A stretch of DNA of 64,000 nucleotides from positions 12,315,255 through 12,379,254 of the forward strand of contig JAJEKV010000011.1 in assembly GCA_021234155.1 (NCBI GenBank), read 5' to 3'. The stretch comes from Isoetes taiwanensis (taxonomy: Eukaryota > Streptophyta > Lycopodiopsida > Isoetales > Isoetaceae). Positions 23,301 through 33,997 of the stretch are shown piece by piece. Numbering within the stretch: the stretch's first letter is position 1; the number at the start of each line of letters is the position of its first letter. The notes beneath the pieces were generated by a model. That model was not told the origin of the DNA, did no database searches, and saw nothing but the letters and a program-made list of their open reading frames with translations. Made by a program: the position numbers and the translations under genes.

Positions 23301-24770
23301 TCGGCAGCATGGCACGGTTGTATTTGCTGAATATCCTGAACATTATCTTGCATTTGATGCACATCTTGAGAAGCATGTGCCGATTAAAGGCATTTTCTCT
23401 GTTGCGATATCATCTTCTGGACATTTTGACTATCCAACTTCCTAAGCCGAAATCTTTGTGCCATAGATTGCTGGACAACAAGAATTGACAATGCGCTCTA
23501 CACAAATCATCCAATCTACGGTTCTCTTGACCTTCATGTGGCAAAGAAAAAAAAATCTTGTTCCTTTTGATCTTGTTGCATATATCTGATTCCGGCGGAT
23601 TTACTGCAAGTGGGCGACGAATTTTTCTAAAATCTGGTAGATCCTATCCCATTTTTTGGATCGAAGGCACCAAATTTCGTCAAACTATTCATTCGGTTGA
23701 GTATTTTCTAATCAAATGCTCTGTTTTATAAATCCAGATTCACATTCGAAGGTGATTATTGATTCTGGGCCATGAAAAAGAGATTTTTATGCAGCATCTG
23801 CAGCGCATTTGAAAGATTTGGCAGAAAAGGAAGATACATGAAGCTATATGGCGAAAATCTGAAGCCGAGGAAGACAAATCTGAAGCCGAGGGAAATAAAA
23901 ATATGTCTTGGCCTTAGAAAAATCATTCATTCAGTAACAGCCAATAACCCATGCCGCTTCATTCATGGATTGATTTCTGATCGGACGAAGGCATGCAGCA
24001 AATGGGTTCATCCCTAATTTAATCTTCAAGCTCTCAGGTTGGTAGAGATTGAAGAACACAACTGCCTTCCATGGCAGACTCGCTCTCGATTTCAGATCTA
24101 TTTTCAGAATCTTGTTTGCCTGACAAACACTTCTTCCTTTTTTGCTTCTTTTGCCAATACCATCGTAGTAGTCTTGAAAGAATCCTCGATTTCAGTGCTG
24201 CCGTCCTCTGTGCCTTTAGAGGTGCGATAATCTTAGCCAGATTGCCGGATTGCCGGATTCTATTTCAAATTTCTGCTCCAAAATAAATTATCCCTGGAGG
24301 AAGAGAAAGGAACTGGGCATTTACAAGCCGAAGATACACCTGGTTAGAAAGCAAAAGAAAGAGGAAAGAAATGGGAAAAACAGAGCGGAAAGCATTTTGT
24401 ATAGCTGTTGGGGAAAAAATGACCAGATCTTTGCAAAGAAAGATCGCCAAATCGATATGCCAAAGCGTTCTGGCGAGGGCAGCAATGGCCTTCAGATGCC
24501 TTTTCGAGAGTACCTTTTGGTATAAAAAAAGTACACATGGCATGCCACGTGGCACAATCTTAGCCGTCCAAGTTTGATGCATGACACTTATGGGATAATT
24601 TTATAATGTAAGATAGGTAAGTTATATACAAAATTTTTTGGATGTTCTCGTGGCATCCAAATATCAGCAACTGTATTAAAATTTGTCCAGCATTAAAAAA
24701 AAAAAAAACCCGATCAGAACTCATATCAAACTTTTTTCTCTAGCTTCATCCTGTTCTTCAAGTAGGATTC
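20370..24770. other. Stretch with no recognisable gene
   Basis: Minus-strand open frames at 21588-21863 and 22022-22345 have protein-like composition, but I do not recognise them and they are not clearly joined. They may be retroelement debris. Plus-strand frames around 23700-24580 show no domain. A small tandem duplication is listed separately. Confidence 0.4.
23146..23266. repeat. Imperfect tandem duplication, ~70 bp period
   Basis: TTCAGCATGGGAAGAATCA...TTGCTTCAGCATGGATTTGTGG recurs as TGCAGCACGGGAAGAGTCA...CTGCTTCAGTATGGATTTGTGG. Open frames on both strands here simply read through the repeat. Confidence 0.6.
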
Positions 24771-24778
24771 AGCCAGAG

Positions 24779-26017
24779 TCAAATTTTTTTCTCTGGCTTC
24801 ATCCTGTTCTTCAGTCCCTCAAGTACTAGGTCCTTACTTATGTCACTCACAACTGCAAATTATAATAGAAAAATTACATACCCAAATTGAATAAGAACAT
24901 ACAAATGCAAGGAAAGAAATACCTTTCATCACAGGTGACTTTGGACTCTGTTTGACTTCATCTTCATTTGCATCTGCAAAATACAAAAAGCAGCAATTAG
25001 AACATGAAGCTAGTTCTGAACTTAAGCATAAGAGTTACCCTCAGCTACCTCCTTTGTTTGCTGCTTTTTCTTGGCACTCTTTGTGACCCGTTTCTTGAAT
25101 TTTTTTTCAGGGACAGGCGCTTGTTCAGAGGCGCTGTTGTCTGATGTCTCAGGTATCACACGCTTCCTCTTGTAAGGCAGATTCTTTGGCTCCTCAACTT
25201 CTGTATCCCCTCCAGATTCCTGCTCTCCAGATTCCTCGGGGACATCCAACTCAAGAACACTACTTTCCTCAGTGACATGACCAAGCTCAACAAGCAGTGC
25301 ATGTGGCACTGATTCATTACACCCTGCATCCACACAGTGCATGCTAACCAAAACACCAAAGCATGCTAGATCCCATTTGTGATTACACTTGAGCTTCACA
25401 AGCATGCTGTACTCTTCACTAAATTGTGACCACAAAGATCACATGAGGGAGGCTATAAATACCCATATTGATCCGCATCTCCTGTAATTTCTCCCGAAGT
25501 TTTCTTGTCCTGCTCATGAGGCTCTGAATGTTCCTGTCAAATGCATTCAAAGGGGTTTTTTTCGACTGCTTTTTCAGTGAATCTTTATAGGAGTCCGCTG
25601 CAAATGAAGCCCAATTCACAAGGTACTCTTTCTTGTTTGCTAAAGCTTTGCTTGTATGCTGCCAAGCAAAAGCCCTTGCAAACTGTGTTCGAACTTCATT
25701 GTTTACCAGTTTCTTCTGGTAGACTTTGTGGATGAGCACTCCCAATTCCGACCTAAAAGCTGGTCTGACCAAATTGATCTTCATTTTTCCATTATCTAAT
25801 GGGCTGCTCCAAACCTGCAGCCAATCAGTCTCACTCACGTCCTCGGGCTTCAACTGCTTGGGCTTTTTCCCATCTGAACATAAGCCACGAAAAGTGGCGA
25901 ACTCATACTCTGTTCTAGCCGCTGGAAACTGTAACAGAAGGAAAAACAAGTTAGAATTCAGAGCAAACCCCCAAAAAATCGAATATTTACCTTCTTCAGC
26001 ATGTAATCCATTGCCAT
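24779..26017 (-). CDS. Five-exon gene, unknown basic/acidic probable nuclear protein (330 aa)
   Basis: Minus-strand exons: 26017-25991 (ATG at 26017), 25928-25463, 25413-25039, 24973-24923 and 24852-24779 (TGA). All four introns are GT-AG, 17 bases of donor/acceptor context look normal, and exon lengths (27, 466, 375, 51, 74 nt) join in phase with no internal stop, which strongly supports a real gene. The N-terminal half (residues ~1-165) is moderately conserved-looking and ends in a charged helix rich in Lys/Arg. Residues ~165-205 hold C-rich segments (KLKCNHKWDLACFG, MHCVDAGCNES). The C-terminal half is acidic, then carries PYKRKR and KKFKKR stretches typical of nuclear localisation signals. 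I do not recognise the family. The last exon overlaps a local duplication of CTTCATCCTGTTCTTCA, so the exact C-terminus may be recently altered. Confidence 0.75.
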
Positions 26018-26565
26018 AGCGAAAAAGCAATAGGCGCCCGATTGATTCAAACAAGACTCAACACAAAGATTAAACAAACTCAAAAGTAAGTGCCTGATCG
26101 GAATAAGCAAACCAAAAACTAAAATCTGCAAACAAGCTATGATTTCTCGACATCATTAAGGATCATAGCCAAAGGTGATTTCACACGCATTACGAAGCTC
26201 ATCAGAACCCTTCACGAAGATTTAGTGGCAGCCAGTCTTCATTGAACTGTATGGGCCCGTCGAAGGCAAAAAAGCAGCGCTTTGACGAGGTCCTAAGGAG
26301 ATGCTAGAATTTCGTTGTTTTGTACACCACCAATAAAAAAAGACCCATGTGTACAGAGTTTATCACTCACTGGATGTTATTCTTCTATCTAAAACATCGT
26401 TAGACTTACAACAACAATTAAATGTTCTCAAGTCATCTCACATCTCTACAGCATGCAGGTGAACAGAGGAAAAACCAAAGTGATGGTTATTGATATAAGA
26501 TAAACTATAAATATAATGTATGAGGGGAGGCTCTAGAACAAAATGCATACACATAAGTATCAGAC

Positions 26566-27570
26566 ACCCTTGGCTACATTAGCACACCCACCCTCCCCGA
26601 TATCTTGAAGCATTGCATAATAGAGGGCAAGCTTTTCATTTAGAGACTGCGGAACTCCAGCCCCAAACTCTCCAAACAAGACAGGTTTGTGAAGAGAGTA
26701 TGTGCATCTTCTTTATGTATTGCAACCCACTGCCTTGCGTAACAAGTCGTCCAAGAAAATGAGGTAAAGTCAACCAGGATGGGTAGAAATGAGTTGCAGC
26801 ATAATCAATATTTCGATTTTGATTGTGCCAGACAAAATCAATTCCATCATACTCATCTCCATTATATTCCACTCTTGACGTGTAAAAGCCTTCGGCCCCA
26901 TTAGAGAGCAAATGCTTTTTGTCAATGGACTTTATAAAAGAAGATATCTCCTCAGTCCACACAGCCATAGTTCGGCCTGAGGGGTCACTTTTGCACAATG
27001 GCTCGTTCAAGAGTTCCCAAGAGAATATGGTCGGCTCTTGCATATACTTTACACTAGTAAATGTGTTTATTCTATTTAAGAGCATGTATATATAATCCTT
27101 GTAAATATTCTTGACCCGCTCATCAGAGTAGAAGAGGTCTGGATTTGCATGGATTCCATACACCCATTTAGCATAGAGGTCCCTATCGCGATAGTCAGGC
27201 CAATGATTTCCAAAGGGTATGATCACCCTCAAGCCAATTTGTTAGGCCTCGGAGATAACACAGTAGAATTGTAATTGCGAGGGCCTGCTTGCCATGCTTT
27301 TCTATGAGTATCATTGTCAGAATTTCTAAAACCCCATGTACGAAATAGATTAAAACCAAGTGCTTTAGCCCTTTCCATGAAGTTGGTGATGAATAGGTAG
27401 GGTCTTGGGCAAAATAAGGAAGTCAATATGCATCAAATCCATAGATAGAGAGTATTTTAACGTCACGCCACTAGGCTTTCCATGGAGTGAGAATTTTGTG
27501 CCATTGACATGGCCCCAATCACCATTAGACAAAGGCGGAGGTGAATGCCTTAAAGGAGGCGGAGGCGCAT
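26566..27570 (-). pseudogene. Endo-beta-1,4-mannanase (GH5 subfamily 7 type), dead copy
   Basis: Plant mannanases hydrolyse cell-wall mannans. Reading the minus strand: FSLHGKP-type N-terminus (~27480), YGFDAY followed by a TGA where Trp is expected (~27430), then in another frame NFMERAKALGFNLFRTWGF. Next comes a long intact block (27232-26770) with PTIFSWELLNEPLCKSDPSG (acid/base Glu in NEP), KSIDKKHLLSNGAEGFY and DYAATHFYPSWL. After it the frame shifts twice; KPVLFGEFG (nucleophile Glu in GEFG) is legible only in a third frame near 26665. Thus at least one nonsense and about three frameshifts. The C-terminal barrel segment is missing. No introns are visible, unlike typical plant mannanase genes, which would fit a retrocopy, but this is inference. 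Confidence 0.85.
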
Positions 27571-27640
27571 CCCTTAAAGGAGGCAAATACCCAGGACTTG
27601 CTTGATAATGCCTTAAAGGAGGCTGAGGCGAATGCCTTAG
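27536..27640. repeat. Short imperfect repeat around CTTAAAGGAGGC
   Basis: Three copies of CCTTAAAGGAGGC(G/A/T)-type units with intervening GAGGCG(A/C)AT. It lies at the start-proximal end of the mannanase copy. It generates spurious ASASFK-repeat open frames on the minus strand. Confidence 0.6.
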
Positions 27641-28166
27641 AGAGTTGCTTGAGAACGCCCAAAAGTTGCTTGGGATGAGTAAAAGATGTGTTTGGGTTAA
27701 TGTGCAATTGACGTATATATATAAGAGGGCTTTTGGCTAGATTGAACCTTTGTCCATATATGGCATCTTTATTATCATTTTAGGGTGTGTGTAAAAAATT
27801 TGAGGCCATTGGATTGCAGAATTTCATGGGGAATATCCCATATGGGGCTTTCTGAGCCCTTCCCTGCAAAACAAGATGGGATCAAACAGCCAATCAAGTC
27901 AATGGAGATAAAAAAAAATGATCCAGTGGTTGTCAACGGCATCAAATTTCTTGCTTTTCAGGACAAACCAAATCCAAGCCCAGAGGAATTGAACCTCTGT
28001 GTTTCAAGCTGAAGCATTTACTTGTTCCTTCACCCTAAGACCAAGCCGAATCAGACTTTGCTGGTGCAGTAAGTGCTTACAAATGCTTTATAAACTCCAT
28101 CTCTGCATTTTCTCTGTAGATAGCTATGTAGTATGATGCTAAAAATGCAACAAGCACTCTCTTCGT

Positions 28167-29048
28167 TTGTTCAGAGACCAAGAACCTTGTAAAAACCCAA
28201 GTTCAGAGAACCTCCGGCAGCAAAAAGCAACGGAGCTCCTGAACAGATCTTGCATCACTCCCTGCAAATCGACCATGCACGAAAAGATCCGGGTCAGAAT
28301 CAACCCAGCTGCCAGATTTTCCTATGGCCACTGCCAATCTCTTCTGAGTCTCTTGGGGCCGTTTCAAGTGCAGAGTCGACAAAAACCTCAGGAAAAACTT
28401 CCACAACAAGCACGCAAGCAAGCACGGAAACCTAAAGACAAAGATAGAAAAAGGCCAAAGCGACCTTTTTACCGAAATAAGGAAGAAAAAGGCAATTTTG
28501 TTGCCAAACAAATACTGAAAGGCATGAAAGAAGAGCGAACGAGAGCGAAAAACTTACAGGAAATGGAGGAGAAGCGCTCAAAAATATTCCACGAAGAAAG
28601 GCATGCGGTTATCTTCTTGAGCTCGGGCTATGGCGGGTACGGTCTGAGCGCCGCGTTCCAGGAAGAGTACTGGGGGCGCGGAGGAGAAGAGAGGCAAGTC
28701 CGGGGCGGGGGTCGCATAGTGGCCGACAGCGTGAGGGCGCTCGGGTCTGTCAAAGCATGCAGCCCTAAAAATGGTGCTCCCCTTAGCCTTGCCCTAATTA
28801 GCAAGGAGGCCTGGGACTTCCAGGCCTTCAACATCACTTATGAATATAATGGAATTGAAACCCTCTCCATCGACAAAAACAAGTTCCTCCTCCTCAAACT
28901 TAAAAAGGCCCTCCGTCTCCATGGCTCCCTTGCCCTCCATGACCTCCATCAATTAGAGCTCCTTGTCAATGCTTCTTCTCGCATCGTTTATCTTGACGTT
29001 GACCCATTTACCGACGACTTTGTCATTGTTGATCCTCCCCCATGGTGA
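28167..29048 (+). CDS. Orphan open frame, 293 codons, unknown
   Basis: The longest plus-strand frame outside the mobile elements. The N-terminal third is Gln/Lys/Arg rich (QARKQARKPKDKDRKRPKRP), then a charged helical stretch, a Gly-rich GYGGYG and GRGGEER segment, and a C-terminal part with balanced composition ending FVIVDPPPW. I recognise no domain. The segment from about 28600 is markedly GC-richer than its surroundings, which lengthens open frames by chance on both strands. No TATA box, poly(A) signal or splice pattern could be assigned with confidence. It may be a lineage-specific gene or a transcribed non-coding region. Confidence 0.35.
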   Translation: MFRDQEPCKNPSSENLRQQKATELLNRSCITPCKSTMHEKIRVRINPAARFSYGHCQSLLSLLGPFQVQSRQKPQEKLPQQARKQARKPKDKDRKRPKRPFYRNKEEKGNFVAKQILKGMKEERTRAKNLQEMEEKRSKIFHEERHAVIFLSSGYGGYGLSAAFQEEYWGRGGEERQVRGGGRIVADSVRALGSVKACSPKNGAPLSLALISKEAWDFQAFNITYEYNGIETLSIDKNKFLLLKLKKALRLHGSLALHDLHQLELLVNASSRIVYLDVDPFTDDFVIVDPPPW

Positions 29049-29049
29049 G

Positions 29050-32000
29050 GTCTGAGGTCCTAGTCACCCACTCGATCTTCAAATGTTTATCATGACTTCA
29101 TCTAGGAATGCTTATGGGGACTTGATCATGCAATGTTTATATGATTTGATCCAGGAATTTTTATAACTGTTATTACTCAATAATGGCGCCTAACAATTTG
29201 AGAGCTTAATTTTTCTTTTTGCTAGGAAGAAACATTGACTTTGTATGATATTCATGCAGCCCCAGAAAACATACCTAAAAAATAAGTCATGTAAATCGTC
29301 ATTCGTTTTTTAAGATGGTTTTTAACCACACACTACTTTTGCAAAATCATTGCTGCTTCATATAATGTATAGGTTCAAAGCATTTGGGACTGCATTTTGA
29401 CATGAATCGGACTGGTGGGGTCTCACGACCGGCATTTAGTTCGTGAGAGCCGACTATCTGTAAAAATGAAATTTTGAACTTTTAACGTGCGTATGGAAAT
29501 CGAAAAGTCAATTCTCCTTGCAATCCATGTTTTTACGCACTAGTGCAAGTTCAAACTTCAAGTTGTAGAGGACAAATTCGAATTTCGAGTTGTTGGGCCA
29601 AATTCAAATTTTAAATTGTAGAGGGCACACAGCCTATATGGGGATGGCCTTGAAATGAAGATGGTGCAAGGGAAACGAGCATATGTGCTACTTCTGACAA
29701 TATTACAAAGACAAACCAAAACAGATACAGTCATCATTAGTCGTATACTTTAATGCAAGTAGTTTTAGAGCGCCAAGTTGTTTTTTTTAGCACGGTTGCC
29801 TAACCAGAGGTGCACACTTTGCTGCAATTCTAGCTATGCCACGTGTCATTCCACGTCAGTTTAATTTCATCTCAACCGTTAGATGTACGAATTTATGCAT
29901 CCGCGGCCAGGAATAATAGAAAACTTGCGAAAAATCCAGGTGATTCCTTTGGTCACTCGCGGCCCTAACCATTCCGACCCAGGCATCTTGCCTTCGAATC
30001 CTTCCAATCTGGCCAACTAATTTCTTTCGACTGTGTATTCCCGTGGATCCATTTGAGGAATCTATGGATGAAGTTGCATGCATCAAGATATGTTGTCGGA
30101 TTTGCCAACATGATAAGATCAAGCCAAATCCTTTCATGCCCAATTCTTAGTGCTAACACGTATGTTCCTTGGACATGGGTACGTGCAGAACCCTTTAGCA
30201 TTGGTGATATAGTGTCATCGGAAAGAATGAGAATCTTGAAGTTATTTTCAGCTTCTGAATGTGTCAATCCTGTCTCATTTGCTCCTTTTGCTAGGTTGAT
30301 CTTGACTGAATGCAGAATAGGGCCTTCGTTTGACAACAGAGCCGTTTGTTGGAGCCTCAATGCTTGCTAGTTATTTTAGGCTATGACCGTGTGGTTTTGA
30401 GAATCTTGTAAAGCCAACATCATTCACAAAAAGCTTTGTGAGTGGGTGCTGCAGATCAAGGTTTCTGTTTCTAATAGGGACAAATGCTCTGATCACTTAT
30501 GGTCCCTTGTAAGACAATTTGATGAAGAAATGCATTTATTACACGTATGGTAGTTTATTTATTTGCATAGAGAGCGATTGCTTAAGGCATGACCAAATGG
30601 ATAAAGATCTCTCATTGAAGTTGTTATGGCATATTATTTCCGTTGTTCTAAAGCAGACCTCATGCATGGTGTAAGTAGAACACTTTTTTTTCTAACATGC
30701 CATGCAAATTGAATCAGAAAATAAAACATTTTGGTGACTGAAGTTGTTTCAATGGACCATTTAAGAAGGATGTTTTCCATTGGTATAAGCTCAAGACATA
30801 CATGTTTTGCTTTTCTAGTTATAGCATTATACAGTTCAGGATAGCGTGTAGGCAAAATATATTCAAGGTAAGGTAAAAGCCCCTTGAGCCTTCCCTTTGG
30901 CAAATTTTTTTGTACCATGGTGCCTGTAATAGCGTTAGTCCTTTAATATCATCATACATGAAGTTTCTCTCTACATGTGATGAGATTCATGGATATTAAA
31001 ACCTCATGCTGATTAAATATCAATCTATCCTTGGTGTCTGCGTCAAGCAAGGGCTAAGGAAAGAGAGAGAATTTCCCTTTCATATGTATTTTCTTTTCTT
31101 TACTCTATTTGTGTTTTGTATAAGGAAAATGCAGAATACGATTGCTCCTTATCCATATGGGAACATGTCTAGATTTTGGTTACTTATCTTCTAGGAAACC
31201 CTTTGAATTACGTCTACTAATATGCTGAAATCGTTTCAGAATCTTTATACTTATTTCAGGCACTTAAAATGGAAACAAGGATCTGCTCCTAAGTTTGGGC
31301 TTGGGCTTCCCCTTCTGTCAAGGTACACTTTTTGTTTATTATTCTTAGGTTCAGTCTATCAACATGCTTTAGGCATGGTTAGTATTATGATTTGTTAGTT
31401 GATAGAAGAAGTGTTTTGCTGGCAATTGCAAAAGAAGATAAGGATGCTAGATTTTAGGAACAAGCCTCCTTCTTGGAACTTCCTTTACTATGAGAATGGC
31501 TTATTAGTTAGCGCAAAATGGAGAAAGGCATTCAACCAAATATTAGAATAATCTGGAGGACAACGATAATAGAACCATTCTAATTATGGTTACTTCCTCT
31601 CAAGAGGAAGGATAGGTTAAACATGAAAAAAACTTCCCGTTTGTATCAATTTATGTCAAAAGGTGGAGCAAGTCTAGGAAATGATAAGATTTTCTTTACA
31701 CATATACAGAGACACCCAATACAATTATAGAGTTCTGAATGCTACACAGACAATGCACAGAATATTGTTCCCAGGCCAATCATGTCAAGTTTGTAGCGAG
31801 GCAATGATGTACCAGCCAACTGCAATTTTAATTACATTGTGTCTACTGTTAAAGTTTAACATTTAGCAGTCTAGAAGAGCAGTTGGAGTAAGTAATAGAG
31901 CCGGTCAAATTTTCAACTTTCTAAATTAGAGAGGTCGCTACAAATCTTGGCATACTGATTGGCATTGAAGGATTTGCAAGGAAGCCTACAGACCTATTGC

Positions 32001-33650
32001 TGGTCCATTACTTTTGGCAAACGACAATATCTATGCCAACAAACTAGAGTATCTATGGAGGTCCAAAGTCAATGGCGGTTTTCAGGTCGTTGCGTGTAAC
32101 ATAATACTCTTCTTTGGGTGCAATAACAAGCAAAAGCTATCCCAGATGTTAGAGCGTGTCATTTGAATGTATCATCATATCAGTCCATTGCTTACATCAG
32201 TTATTGTTGAACACCAAACAAACATTCAGCATCATAACATTGTATTTCCATATAGGATGAGGCAATTGCAACATGTGATGACATAAGTTGGAGAACCGCT
32301 CCATTCCAAACATTCAGCTTTGTTAACTCAAGTTCTTTTAAGCACTAAATAAGTGAATATAGATTTTATGCCAGGCTGTTTTAAGTCCATAGTCTTGTGT
32401 CCAAATGCACATTTGACAGGCATTTGTACTTTCCTTCTCTAACATATCTAACTCCTCTCTCTATGTTGCACGTCCTGGAAAGCAGACCCCTCTATTGGAA
32501 ACAAGATCTTTGCAAGTCGTACAATTTATTGTTGGAGATACCATGGCTAGAGCTATCATTCGTCTTACTGTTCATGTGCTACTCAAGATGCCATCATGTA
32601 TTTAACTTTGAACTTGTGCACTTCGACATCATGTGAATATTATGCAGACATCTCTATCTGTTACTAAGATGCTTCGTAAATTGATCAATACTTCCTTTCT
32701 AGCTTTATTTTCTCAAAGTTATTTGAGAATTGCTACAAATAAAAAATTTAGTCAGTCCCAAAAGAGAATTTAGTGTCTTCCAATTTTATTGTACTGGCAG
32801 ATTTTTGCAGTAAAACACCTTTGGATGATTGTGTGCATAATGGGCAATTTTTGTAGTTTTTTTTTCAGAAAAGGACTATCCTTTTGGATATCATAGCAGT
32901 TCACCACTAAATCAAAAGAAGATCACGATCGAATCTTCATAGATTGAGTGCTTGAGACATCATCATAGATAACCCTGTAGTTCTATTGCACTTTTTGGTT
33001 GGAACTAATCTGGATCACATCAATCTAAGCCTCTTATAAAGAGAGGCATATTTTATTGGAGGTAACTAAAAATTGTAGCCACCCTTCTGTTGTTCTGCAC
33101 TGAAGTTTTTTTTTTCTTTAATGCACATATGCCTATTCTCACACTAAATAACATTTTGACTTGTGTAAGGCATTGTCATATTTTGCGTGATGAAAATCAC
33201 TTTAAGGCTTGATTGAAGACATCATCAGTCCTCTTAAATTTAGGAAAATTTGTTACTTGAATTAATGTTATCTGATGCATATATGCCCGATGTAAAAATT
33301 CATGTAGGTACAAAAGTTGTATTTGTACAATATATTACATTTACCTCATGTTGTATGGGATATCATAATTGCATTACCAGTTAGACATGGGTTTCGCCCC
33401 AAAGGCATCTTTAACAGTTTAGTAACTAACAAAAGACAAGGACTTAAAGAAATGCATAGCATATATGCTAATATTGTAGTTTGGCTTGTCCTATGGCCAA
33501 AGAACATTTAATCCTAGAAGTCTAGTTATTTTTTATTACCATCCTTTGAATCTGGTGTCTAGCATGTCTTTATCGCCAACAAACATCTAGTACTTGACGT
33601 TTAAGGTGGAAATGCGTTGAAGGGATGCATTCCAAGCATTACCTCATATT
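29050..33650. other. Non-coding stretch, nothing recognised
   Basis: AT-rich with scattered frames of 60-130 codons on both strands (for example minus 29965-30360), none with a recognised domain or a consistent exon chain. Confidence 0.5.
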
Positions 33651-33655
33651 ATTGA

Positions 33656-33694
33656 TAGAATAGAATAGAATAGAATAGAATAGAATAGAATAGA
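33656..33694. repeat. (TAGAA)n microsatellite forming the 3' tail of LINE copy 1
   Basis: Seven perfect TAGAA units plus a partial one, immediately abutting the conserved LINE 3' end. In LINE sense orientation this is a (TTCTA)n tail rather than poly(A). Confidence 0.9.
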
Positions 33695-33997
33695 TTTTTA
33701 GCGTCCACGGAGGCCAATTGGCCTATGGGACCCAAACAAAAAAGAGAGCGGCAAGCGTATTACTGACAGGATTAAAAAACCCCCACCCCGAAGGGTTTCC
33801 GAGGGAAAAACCTTAGCAGTAATAAGTATGCTGGCACGCTGTACAATTGTATAGGACAATTCAATACCGTCCCGTAGGACACAAATGAGTCCGTGCATCC
33901 GTAACCTCCTGGAGGTATGACCCCAACAAACCCACTGATGCCGTAGTCAATAACTAATGCAACGGCTGGCCAGGCACTAATAATCGAACATATTGCT

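Noticed and set aside
25419-26054. The single 211-codon minus-strand frame taken as one protein starting MFESIG
   Set aside because: It reads through two introns; the GT-AG model starting at 26017 gives consistent phases across five exons.
27525-27707. Repetitive small protein with ASASFK repeats
   Set aside because: Generated by the CTTAAAGGAGGC repeat at the edge of the mannanase relic.
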